Assembly: GCA_037039925.1 (NCBI GenBank)
Contig: JAXRKP010000379.1
Coordinates: 1 to 64,000 of the forward strand
DNA: 64,000 nucleotides
Reading direction: 5' to 3'
From: Doris montereyensis
Taxonomy: Eukaryota; Mollusca; Gastropoda; Nudibranchia; Dorididae
A program made the position numbers and the translations under genes. The notes below the pieces were generated by a model. The model had not been told where the DNA came from. It was given only the letters and a program-made list of their open reading frames with translations, and searched no databases. Positions 38,101 to 46,200 of this stretch are shown piece after piece (within the stretch, counting starts at the first letter, position 1; each line of letters begins with the position of its first letter).

Positions 38101-38329
38101 TGAAGACACGGGAGGCCAAAGAATCCCCTGATTTTGCCTGGACAGCCTGTTGGAAATATGTGTCCACTTGAAGAGCATCAACTCTTTGAGGATGTGGTTG
38201 TGTCTTTGGGACCTTTCTATATAAGGTCTGCTGGAGTATTTCACGCCAACTTTTGGCTGCTTTACCGAGACCTTTGATGAAGGAAAGGTTAGTTCCCACA
38301 GCAGACTTCGCCCACAGCGACAAAGCCAT
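20177..38329 (-). CDS. PINK1: Serine/threonine-protein kinase PINK1, mitochondrial (9 exons)
   Basis: PINK1 accumulates on damaged mitochondria and phosphorylates ubiquitin and Parkin. Exons, in transcription order: 38329-37922, 35176-35032, 33733-33563, 32637-32455, 30691-30519, 29628-29505, 26697-26514, 22476-22415, 20514-20177; junction phases agree. The predicted length is about 595 residues (human 581). Features: start MALSLWAKS with A at -3, a basic N-terminus, a hydrophobic segment ARCIPLFSLVGITLN (about 103-117), glycine loop AKGCEGVVYEA (about 168), lysine in AVKAVFNY (about 200), PPHPNIIEM, HRDLKSNN (Asp about 346), CDFGCCLAE (Asp about 369), GGNDWLKAPE, FEKSDLWAV, EVPSAIKKLVISLLDRDPTK then ADVAATVVQM, and C-terminal FVFLSRLTYSDFKASLKYF. 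Frame breaks: near 33635 (one base missing), 29538-29543 (T run), 26630 plus another near 26580, and at least two in the last exon. Intact splicing points to assembly indels. The exon 1 donor (GTTGGG) is the least certain. Confidence 0.92.
20537..21306 (+). repeat. 34-bp minisatellite against the last PINK1 acceptor
   Basis: About 22 units of AAGCTGTATAAGACCCTATG followed by GAATCCCCATTGCT, some truncated. It fills the intron right up to about 23 bp from the acceptor of the final PINK1 exon (acceptor at 20515-20516). On the gene strand each unit contains TCTTATACAG, which resembles a 3' splice site. Confidence 0.97.
21307..22044. other. PINK1 intron 8, no gene seen
   Basis: AT-rich sequence with a short (TA)n run at 21349-21364. 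21780-21900 resembles the inverse of 45770-45870 (shared GCCAATTTCATCCACCT), so a further low-copy repeat may exist. Confidence 0.45.
22045..22200 (+). repeat. SINE family C 3' part
   Basis: AAGTTCCTTTAAGGACATTA, ATCCCGGTTTCTATCGGG and ATAATCACCTCCAGGACAG match family C (34010-34285). It is followed by a CT run (22197-22214) and an (AC)n run (22303-22345). Confidence 0.75.
22524..22540 (+). repeat. Poly-G run
   Basis: Run of about 13 G with an A, in PINK1 intron 7. Similar G runs at 1165-1187, 8110-8126 and 35923-35932 are likely assembly trouble spots. Confidence 0.9.
22905..23190 (+). mobile_element. MITE-like repeat with AAGGACGAATAT ends (copy 1)
   Basis: The left end CTAAAAGGACGAATATCGG and right end ATTCATCCTTTTACG form an imperfect inverted pair, with an inner CTCGTCCTTTTATGAGAAG. 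A second copy lies at 26163-26412 with GGACGAATATCACAATATTC and GCATATTCATCCTTTTATC. No coding region. The boundaries are approximate. Confidence 0.5.
23400..23725 (-). pseudogene. Unrecognised reading-frame relic, possibly transposase-derived
   Basis: An open frame at 23404-23721 begins with a Cys/His-bearing block (CNKYHDHFSNTHRGNIKNCF, then WNLNHSNQIQYIRQMI). The style resembles cysteine-rich N-terminal regions in invertebrate transposon-derived proteins. In another frame the same DNA reads REGDDLDISVDGKKGDNIIQ. Flanking CACTTATTCAG and GTGAATGC could be splice-like. I do not recognise the family with confidence, and it sits inside PINK1 intron 7. Confidence 0.3.
23770..25090 (-). repeat. 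39-bp minisatellite in PINK1 intron 7, two subfamilies
   Basis: Left part (23770-24190): unit GTTGATGGAGCAAAGCAGAA followed by GTCTAATGGCTTAGTAGAC. Right part (24200-25050): unit GATGGAGCAAGGCTGAAGTG followed by TGGTGACTGAGAATACGTA. Both are 39 bp, so frames stay open on the minus strand as 13-residue repeats (FAPSTSTKPLDFC; SHHTSALLHLRIL). There is no start context, splice junction or family match, and copies shift frame freely, so I call it non-coding. Confidence 0.93.
25091..26160. other. PINK1 intron 7, no gene seen
   Basis: AT-rich sequence. Open frames at 25249-25515 and 25602-25802 have no recognisable homology. Confidence 0.45.
26163..26412 (+). mobile_element. MITE-like repeat with AAGGACGAATAT ends (copy 2)
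   Basis: Second copy of the 22905-23190 element. It contains four short inverted GGACGAATAT / ATATTCGTC words, enough for a hairpin. It ends about 100 bp from a PINK1 exon. Confidence 0.5.
26755..27190. repeat. Family A copy followed by inverted SINE B
   Basis: 26755-26845: TTTCATTGAAATTTACCC and AGCAAGATGAAAGATAGG (family A, +). 26865-27190: the complement of family B, with CCTACATCCACAACTAAGG (tail), AACTTTAACGTGCACAGAG, CATCTACCTGGACCAGAGG and TTGCCTCTGGACTACTAAGG (head). Confidence 0.8.
27385..27510 (+). repeat. Family A copy
   Basis: CAGTGATCTCAGGGTGATTA, AGTGAAAGGAAAGAAGTAGG and ACCTAGCTACAAGCAG. Confidence 0.7.
27635..28748 (-). mobile_element. Second copy of the 1.09-kb TTAA/TIR element, inverted
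   Basis: The sequence matches the 19026-20116 element in reverse complement along its whole length, including the AGATCTAGAT cluster, the CATCAAACAGATGAGGTTGC block and the terminal GCGGAAAGAG at 28737-28745. The terminal tetramers have decayed (TTCA on the right), so this copy looks older. It lies in the 2.8-kb PINK1 intron between exons 29505 and 26697. Confidence 0.85.
28800..28935 (+). repeat. Family A copy
   Basis: TTTCATTGAAACATTGCTC, CGGTGATCTCAGGGTGATTT and GAGTAGGGACCTACCAGCAG. Confidence 0.75.
29105..29345 (+). repeat. (CATA)n microsatellite
   Basis: Mostly uninterrupted CATA repeats with a few variants, followed by GATA-rich sequence to about 29430. Met/Tyr/Ile/His-rich frames over it are artefacts. 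Confidence 0.97.
29715..29945 (+). repeat. Dispersed repeat family E (RFX/YY1-bearing), copy 1
   Basis: Contains GTCATCCTATATCATTGAA, then GTTGCCATGGAAAC at 29844-29857 (a match to the RFX X-box palindrome), then GCCGCCATTTT (a YY1-type word), then TTCAAAATCTATCTCCTC. Other copies are at 44230-44640 (-), 58960-59290 (+) and 59590-59840 (+). Confidence 0.8.
29950..30510. other. PINK1 intron 5, SINE C fragment then no feature
   Basis: 29955-30015 matches the inverted middle of family C (CAAATGGGTACAAGCACTAG). The rest shows nothing recognisable. Confidence 0.45.
30700..31465. other. PINK1 intron 4, no feature seen
   Basis: AT-rich. No homology, TIR or SINE box recognised. Confidence 0.45.
31470..31645 (-). 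repeat. Decayed SINE B copy
   Basis: CAGAATCTTGTGATATGCAC, TCCATTTTTATTGTTTGACT and AACCCACAGCCTTTTGG with CACCTTGCTCCTGGACCA correspond to the inverted family B body and head. Confidence 0.6.
31685..32250 (-). mobile_element. mariner/Tc1-type DDE transposase relic (C-terminal half)
   Basis: On the minus strand, broken frames give CESICANLEVVCLLCS, FFFGGQTVTGQDYLEML, YIFQQDGVPRHRHLDVHRFL, LPNMWIGSAG, RYISDRVYVPPLSLTFDDLQ, EAVLSIMPNMLERAWTEL and the C-terminal HRIEVC before a stop near 31690. The FQQDG block carries the second catalytic Asp, and the NDNLPNMWIG, DLT and RYISDRVY spacing is that of IS630/Tc1/mariner transposases. Frames change at least twice, the N-terminal half is missing and no TIRs were found. 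It is inside PINK1 intron 4. Confidence 0.82.
32650..33560. other. PINK1 intron 3, no gene seen
   Basis: Contains a weak duplication: 33190-33240 and 33320-33375 share GTGTTGAAGG and GATGCTACG-type words. Otherwise nothing was recognised. Confidence 0.4.
34010..34285 (+). repeat. SINE family C
   Basis: AAGTTCCTTCAAAGCCCTTA, AGAGCTGGAGCATATCCC, ATAACCACTTCCTGGC, TGTTACCCGTTTTCACCTG, CCAAGGAACACAATGTCGGA and TATTTGAACCCATTACC. This is the most complete family C copy in this orientation. Confidence 0.8.
34636..34781. mobile_element. 146-bp TTAA MITE
   Basis: Ends TTAACACTTTTTATACCA and TGGTATAGAAAGTGTTAA form inverted repeats with TTAA at both termini. Non-coding, with piggyBac-type target sites. 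It lies in PINK1 intron 2. Confidence 0.75.
35220..35345. other. AT-rich palindromic stretch
   Basis: TATTAAATATTATATATATT and its near complement form a self-complementary AT block at 35237-35275, next to a PINK1 exon. Confidence 0.5.
35353..35575 (+). mobile_element. Possible pogo/Tigger-like element end
   Basis: Starts TACAGTGGATGCTGCATAAG and repeats the word AAGTCGA about five times in both orientations (ATAAGTCGACG, CTAAGTCGATG, TTAAGTCGACAACGACTTAG, ATAAGTCGATG). Such TTATAAGTCGAC subterminal repeats are typical of pogo-type DNA transposons. No transposase or matching right TIR was identified. Confidence 0.45.
36040..37189 (+). mobile_element. Truncated non-LTR reverse transcriptase relic in PINK1 intron 1
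   Basis: Plus-strand frames give KAWWNENVKTKIKEKEDAW, LFWGAMRKTKACPIRQIKN (in pieces), DDWKIGTVVPIHKKGSTVEC, NYRGIPLLSVAGKVYARIL, QNGFRPGRSVKDHIIF, CFIDLEKAFDTV (in a shifted frame) and DIGVRQDCILSPLLFII. This is the palm/fingers part of an RTE/I-like LINE. It stops before the YADD box, where a palindrome begins at 37190. Frames are broken several times. Confidence 0.85.
37190..37257. repeat. Hairpin with perfect 15-bp arms at the RT break
   Basis: TTATTTTCAGCCGGG at 37190-37204 and its exact complement CCCGGCTGAAAATAA at 37243-37257. It abruptly ends RT homology, so it may be the terminus of another insertion. Confidence 0.8.
37315..37525 (-). repeat. SINE family C, inverted
   Basis: CGACCCAGGTGAAGTAGG, TATCACCTCTTCCACTTC, GTAGAAACCGGGATACG and TGGCTCTATGGGCTGTAAGG match the complement of family C. 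Confidence 0.75.
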
Positions 38330-39060
38330 GTTTGAAATCCTACAGACGAACTCTCCTACAATCTCATGGATCAAAAATCAATGTTTCAAATCACAGACAA
38401 TTTTAGATGGATAGCTCTATCTGGAATCTAGAGTGCATCTAAAAGCCAAATCATCATACTGCTCTTCTTCGCCATTACAATAAACAGATCGAGTTGAAGA
38501 CATCTGGTTTATTTTTAGCTTTTCTGAATGACGAATTCGCCGAAATTAGTCTTCCTTTTGTTTATATTTGTCTATTTTCAAAGATATTTGTGAAAGTAGT
38601 GACTCCAATCAAACATGGTTTCATCATAATCTGGAAATGGTTATATTGTCAATTTTCACAGGCCTGTGGAAATAGATAATTCTCTTACGGTTTTCCCAAT
38701 GGGTTTTCCTCTTTATTAAAAAAAAAAAAAAAAAAAGAATAGGAGTCGGCAGCCGTCTATTTTTAAAATCTCACAGGCATGGAAAAAAATGATATAGATC
38801 TATGTGAAAAATATTTTCATCATCATGATATGTCGGAAGGTTTTTCTTTCTTGTTTTCCCCCCAGATGGATCCTAAATTGCCAACTATAAAAGAATACAG
38901 TTACATGATATACGTCCACATCGTATAGATCATAATTATGCTGTTTTTACTTAGAGAGCATACACTTTCTCATAGAGTATGCAGAGCCATAAAAACAATA
39001 ATGATACTGATAGCAGAAAAAATCGGCCAGTGCTTTTCTCTCCACATACTGGCAAACGAT
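38330..39060. promoter_or_regulatory. Shared upstream interval between PINK1 and the head-to-head membrane-protein gene
   Basis: About 0.8 kb separates the PINK1 start codon from the inferred 5' UTR exon of the divergent gene. It contains an A18 run (38719-38736) and no TATA box that I trust. Co-regulation is inference only. Confidence 0.35.
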
Positions 39061-39160
39061 GGCTCGTGTGTCGTTCCCGGTACGCATACCACACTTTGGG
39101 TTGCACTAGATTAGACTACATAGCACGAGACACAAACATTCAGAATTATTATTAATCACG
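39061..39160 (+). other. Putative 5' UTR exon of the + strand membrane-protein gene
   Basis: The sequence ends ATTAATCACG followed by a strong GTAAGTTTT donor at 39161. The next acceptor, GATTCTAG at 40204-40211, opens the exon holding the start codon. The 5' boundary is not determined. Confidence 0.4.
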
Positions 39161-40211
39161 GTAAGTTTTCATTTAATTAACTATTCTCAGGTTCCATTTA
39201 ATTTGAGTGCATGTGATTGCACACAAAAAGTCAAATCCGTTGTATATCGTATCCCATTTATTATCTAGTCCATCAATAGTTTGTGCTGTGCTGTGTTGAG
39301 AACAAACGCGACTTGACTACTGCATTGGATAACGAGGAATTCTACTGCAGTAGGCTAAAGTTGGCTAAAAAAGAAAAGAACATAATAAGATAAGATAAGA
39401 TACAGCTTTATTGTCTAAAAACGGCACATTGTTTTTGGTGTTACAATACCTTAGATACACTATAAAATACAACACACTTTTGCAATACATAAATTATTCT
39501 TCACACACAAACCGCGTACGCACATTTAAGCATTATGCGATTAAAATAAATATAACATAAAGTAAAAAATGTCTAATACATGTAAAAACGTAATCATTGC
39601 AATGAATAGTATTTTAAAAAAGCGGTGATGATGTTGAAACTGGTGATGGTAGTGATACCAATTTTACAGATGATGGTAAGAATGATCTTTAAGTTATTAC
39701 ATCTTTCTTTATATTATTATATAGCACAATGTGTCTTTTGGAAATTTTGATTTGAGAACAGAAATCAAAGACCCAAGAGAAATCAAAGACCTTTTGGCCT
39801 ATTTTATTGTCATGTCGATAGTTGATACATTATTTTCTATGACAGGAAGTTTGACAAGGGATGTCACTCTCCAATAATGTGCAGCAGTTGCTAGGACACA
39901 TGGTTATCTATAAACAATGCGATCGGGGTATTTTTAGCATGCTGAGACACATTCGCGTGTTTAGAACTTCGTGTCGGGCTGATTTCTAGATTAAGGATTG
40001 AACTGCATGGCACCCGGCATTTTTCAGGATTTTACGATGAAGGAAGTCCGGTTCTGACACAGGATTGATCAGACTCAGAAGAATATAGATTTGAATTTAT
40101 TTGTTAGTAAATTTAGGTCTGATTTAGATCTAGTTTATTTAGTTCAGTACCAGTATCAGGTTTCTACTTCTGCTTGTTAGCAGATTCTACATTACTTTCC
40201 ACTGATTCTAG
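39161..40211. other. Inferred first intron, no feature seen
   Basis: AT-rich with a short GATAAGATAAGAT run near 39392. No homology recognised. Confidence 0.4.
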
Positions 40212-40238
40212 GTTACAAGCTGCGCGTGACAAACAATA

Positions 40239-43200
40239 ATGTCCACCCTAAGTAGTCTTCAGCAAGCCTATGTTGATGGCTTGAAAAACATTACAGTGAG
40301 TACAGTTGAATTCTTGTAATCGTAACAAAGCAATATATAGACTATAGAATATATCCATTTATTACTGGCAAAAGTACAGTAGCGACCGCTTCTTTTGTAA
40401 ATAATTTCCTGGTTTATTCATTTTTATTTTCAAGATGTAGATCTGTATGTAGCTGTGCAAAATTCAAGCTGTTACTATGGATGTTAAGAGAAAAAGGATC
40501 CAGTGTTTCCTCATTAACTGACATAACCCACACTACAATCACGTGACTTATTTAATCATGAGACCTATGACTTAAGTTAAGTAATTATGCAAATTTAGAT
40601 GAGAAAATCTGAATAAAGAAAAGCCTCATCCAGGAGTACCAATGTGTGAATAAATTAATACGATTCTTACAACTCCTTCGATTTATAATCCTCATGTTAA
40701 AATTAAGACAACAGACAGACAAGGATAAAGATTCATAGCCAGATCGTTTGTTTTGGAAAAGTCATTAGCTGTACGAAAAATATAATGCTAGAAAAAGGGA
40801 CACCTGGAAACCACTTAGATCTTTAACACTGGAGGTGGTTTGACCATCTCTCGCTACGAAGACCCGAAGACACATTGGATATGGCCAATGCCACACAGGG
40901 GGCAATAAAACTGTTCATGCCTTGTCCCTCAATCGCAATGAGGGCCCGATCTAAAGACGCCAGGTCATTGCATGCCACTTATGATATCAAGAAAGAGATG
41001 TAAGTGGAGTCCGGAAGACTGTTCAATTCTAATTGCCTGATGACAAACCAATGGGACAAAGGATATGCTGTACTGTGGGTGGAGTTATGAAAAGAAGATT
41101 GGTCAACGTTTAGTACATTAGGGCCTACAATGGATAGGTAAAGAAGGGTGGTTTGCAGTGCATGACACATTGTTGACGGGCATAAGCCCTATTAGATTAG
41201 CGATCAGATTACATGTTTGGTAAAGAAAAACAGAGTATTTAATCAATTCCGGATGTATTTTAGGATACTTTTGGAAAAAAGATACCTGCAGTTGCCGTTG
41301 AGATCGGGCATTTAGGCGAAAATCTTGGTTTTGAAATGGGCATTTAGAGGGGCAATTTATGAAGAAAAAAATAAGTTTCACTGAGATTGCGGGCATTTAG
41401 ATGAAACGGACATTTAGGCAGGGGCGGATTTAACCCTAAACAACTAGAGGGATATTTTAATGAATGGTAATAAAAAGGAATAACAAATCAACAAATATGA
41501 TGTCACAAGCACTTTCTTTTCCTTTATGTTTAGAGGAATTGAACATGTTTGGTCTTCAATGGTGCAAATCGATTGATGTTTCTTTGGTTTAAACTATTCA
41601 TACTCCTTATTAAACCCTTGTGAACTGACATTTAAAACAATTAAAGCAATTAGTCGATCATATAGTGTTTCTGATATATCATGTTATTCGTTTGTGACAT
41701 ATTTGACAGCATTGACCATATGGGTTGAACTACATTGATATTTTTTTTATTAATCTTAACCTTTTCTTTCAAATGTTTCATGTCTGTGGGACCATTTTGT
41801 GACCAAATATTATTGCCTCCAAATAATAAACACTAGAAGCAAAATAAGTGCTTTTTTTTCTACGCTAATAGTCAACTATTTGACAGGATCTTATGTAGAT
41901 GGGTTTTGAAAGCCGATAATGCGATGTCTTTCAGTTGATGAGGTCCCAAATGTTTTATTTGTAACTTATCCTCATGCTTCAAACTTTTGAAGTTATTTTT
42001 TAAGAAAATCTACCCATTTCACCATTAAATTGATAAACACATTAATCATTATGAGCACACAGATCAATTTATTATTATGAATTTATCCACAATAAGACTC
42101 TATAGTAACAAGTACCATCTCACTGCCATTAGCTGTTTGTAATTAGATCTAGATCTATATACAAACAATTATTGACTAGGCAGCTGTGCTAGGCATTACG
42201 CTGGCAGGTAAAAAGTAAATTATCAATCTTTTTCGATTCTAAATTTCGGAATTTTAAAAAGTTTAAAATACAGCTTAAAAACTGATAATTTTAATTGATA
42301 TTAGCATATACATCGATGTTAATTCATAAAACGTTTAAAGATTAGGCTTAACATTGCAAGCCAAACAAATAAAATATATAACTTTTGCCAGTTTTTACGC
42401 ATGCCAATGCGCCAAACGTGGGACACCGATGCAAGGTGTCTCTAACCATTCTCACCCATCTAGTCTCTCAGGCCTTCACTTTGACCTACATTGGGTTCTC
42501 ATTATGTAGTAAAACTTATCAACTCTTGAGGAGACAAACACAAAATGTCCCCCTCTAAAAATAGACTCACTCTCACCGCTCGCTTGGCATATTCCATCAT
42601 CTGCCCCATCGCATCACGTGATACCGCTTACAGGCTTTGTCTAACTACTACAAGATCTATCTACGAGAACTAGCACTGAAGGTTTTCAGGGCCTTCAATA
42701 AATTTGTATTATTTTCACTCTAGAGTTATATGAAAATGTATTTAACATTGGTGAATAAATTGTTGATCTGTCAGGGAGGACATTGTCCTGTATATCCGTA
42801 TGGTAAATCCGCCCTGCATTTAGGTGGTGGGCATTTAGGCGGTCACTACTGTAATAGCTTTCAAATTAAAATATATGTAGGTGGGTTGCAGTATTGTGAT
42901 ATCCGTAGTATGAACCTGTATATGAATGATTTGATTATATGTTCATTTATAGATATGATCTGTAAAACCTATTAGAGGATAAATTTTCTTTATTGCTCTT
43001 ACAATCTTGGTATCTCAGCTGATTGTTTTCGATGGTATGCGGAATGAAGTGAAAATTTCATTGCTTACAACAATACAGTCTTAATTGAAAATATGATTAA
43101 AGTATTTCATCATAACACCTTGATTAAAATGAGATTAATTTTGCATTTCTGCCATGAACTATAATGAGGGATCAATGTCTTAAGTGTGAGAATATTGATT

Positions 43201-46200
43201 GACATAGATCTATATGTTTAATATAAGAAGAATAAAAGTAAAAACAGATTGAATAAATAATACAAAATATTAAAAATCATGCATCATATGTGCAGCTTGG
43301 ATCCCTGATGCAAGCATGCTCTGCATTTGCTTGAGAAGTAAGATTTAAGAGGAAAAGAGTATGGTACCGGTAAAAAGAAATGCGGGATGCTGGTATTCGA
43401 GATAATTTAAATTATTCCCTTTTATCTTGGGTTATAAAAAGTTAATGAAACCCTCAAATATACTCAAAATAAACACCTTTCTTTTTTTTATGTTTGATAT
43501 TTTCCCAGGGACATTCCAGCAGTAGAAGAGTTGCCCGCCAGAAGAAGACAGATGAGCCACCAGTGAAAGCTTTTGGTCTTTATGACCCAAAGCTTGCAGG
43601 CAAACAACAGTTTCCTGTAACAAGAGAAATGTTTGTTTTGTCTTTCGTCTTTTGGGGAGCAATAATGGTGTTGGCCTACATGGGAGTTAGCTATGGGATA
43701 CTGTATGGTAGAATCACTCTGGAAGGGGATCTTTCAGAGAAATGCACAGATTCATTTTCAGAGGACAAGACAAAAAGTGCATCCAGAGTAAGCAATAACA
43801 GCAAATGTTCATTGAAATAGTTTAGAAATCAACGGCCTTAGAGGAAGAAGACAGGACGGGACAGAGACAATTTTGTGTCATTGCATTGTCCTCTTGTTGG
43901 TGATAAAGGGTGCGCAGCCCGAATATTTATATGTCTCCTTCCTCTTAGGCCTTTGACTTGTATTTCAATTTCATGTTCTTCGTTTTCCTCTTCTTCTTCA
44001 AATCTATGAAAACCCCTGGTTTCGGAGGGCCAACACACAATTTATATCTTTTATTGTCCAAATAAGTTTATAGTAGTCTCCTACAGATGGTAGATGGAAA
44101 AATATGAGTGAAGATGGGTGTCGACATTGGATTTTGAAATTGTCAGTTGTTTGTTGTGGCCACTTGTATGTCTCTGATGGTGGTTTATTGTATGGAGCAA
44201 AATTCATAGGACGTCAGTTTTTTTTTATAATTTGTAAATGTTTTGAGAAAAAAAAATATTTTGTAATGAAAATGCCACTTTTGCATATAAACGATATAAA
44301 TCTAGATCTATGTTGTTTTAAAAAATTCATTAAAAAAACCTATCCAAAATGTGTAAAAAACGTGACGTCATTTTTTAGATATTGAATAAAGAAAACAATC
44401 TTCACAGGTTTTGAGTGATGTTATTCATAACTAAGTGAGGAGATAGATTTTGAAAATTGGGTCAAAATCCAAGATGGCGGTTGTTTCCTTGGCAACCAAG
44501 CACGCTACAAACTATTCAATGATATAGGATGACTATATTTTGACAGTTACTCATATTTATACTAAAATAAAAAACCCTAACTCAAGAGCAAGAAAAAATC
44601 ATTTCAGTCCAGTGGATGTGGACCAATATTCCTTGGAGGAAAACTTCCATTCATTTTTTAAGTTGCTCATGATCAAATGACAGATTTTCAAAGATCATCA
44701 GAAATGTTTGTACCTGTAATCAAATTGCAAAATATCTTGAGAATAGCGTTATTCCTTTTGACTTGTTTTTTTTTTCATCAGGTGGAAAATTATGCCATGG
44801 GAGAGGCAGGGCCATACCTCATTCGACTTCATTCCGAGAGGCTAGAGGATTTTCCCATGGAGTCGAACTCATTACCTCCTTTGGTGACTGGAATCACTTC
44901 TGATCGCTTTTATGAGGTTTTCCATTTGAAATGTTTTCCAGTATTGTTATTTGCACACAAAATTTATACATGAAATATTTTTTTAAAGTAGATTAGTATA
45001 ATTTGCTAGTGAAACGGTTGCCAAATTGAGAGTATGATGACATTGATATTTGCACAAATAGTTCAAAAATGCAATCTAAAAAGATTAAATGAAGAATAAT
45101 TTAAGTAGCTATAAATACTATTGTGCAGGCTTTGTTTGTAAACATAGATAACAATTCAATATCCTATCAAATTTTTAAAGAAAATGAGTCCTTATAATCT
45201 TTTTGATATTGTTGGAAAAATTTTTTTTTAAATTTGATTGATTCTAATTTATTAAAATTTTAATGTAAGAGAGTTTCTTTGTTGAACTATTTCAGACTCG
45301 TGATTCTTTCAAATACTTTGCAAGATTACACTTACCAGCTATTCCTATTTGCTTCTAGGTTCAAGGCCTCATTCATCATATCAATGAGGACATGAAAGCC
45401 GCACAGTCAGACCTGAAGCTGTACATTTATGATCTGGGCCTAAATAAAAAGGAACGAGAGCTGGTAAGTCAACAAAATTCATTTTTCAGAGAAGCTGTCT
45501 AAACGTCATGCTCTTATTTGAAAATTATAAAGATTAAATTATGAGAGCATTAGCAATGGAGATGGGGGAGGAGCAAAGAAAGATAAATGGACTTCTTAAA
45601 AAGCTAGAAAGGTCAAACAACGGTAGCTGTGAAATTGCCTCAAAATATCAGTTTGTGCCTTACAAGTTATGTTAATAGTGAGTTTTATAGTTTTTAGAAT
45701 GAGAGTAAGAAACTCTGAAATAGCAAACTTGGTCCAAAGAATTGCAAAGTTAGTACGCTGGAGCTCATCTACAACGGCCCCGGTTACAATGGGAGCTTAC
45801 TTACAACAGGACCATTGCATGCTGGTCACAGGTGGATGAAATTGGCACTTTGCCATCTGGCAGGTAGAGAGAGGTGGCTATGAGCAACTTCTTATCACAT
45901 CGGCCAAAAAATGACGTGTCTACAACGGTATTCATATGCAACAGGATTTTTTTCCCTGGTCCCGTCAATCCCATTGTCACAGAGGTTCACTGCACTCTGC
46001 TAAAACTACCAAATTGCCTTGGAGTTGGAGCAAGGCACCTAAAACAGATAGGTTTAGCAGTTTGCTACACGTACAAAGACTTTGTGATTCCCACCCTAAA
46101 TGTTTACAAAGAAGACAACTTTGCTTGTCTTGATATGGTAAGCCAATTGTAATTTCAGAAGTCTTTGCATGATTCACATTTATGTCCCATTACAGTAGTC

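Noticed and set aside
43838..44207. Minus-strand frames within the membrane-protein gene intron
   Set aside because: No homology, and they sit opposite an intron and part of repeat family E.
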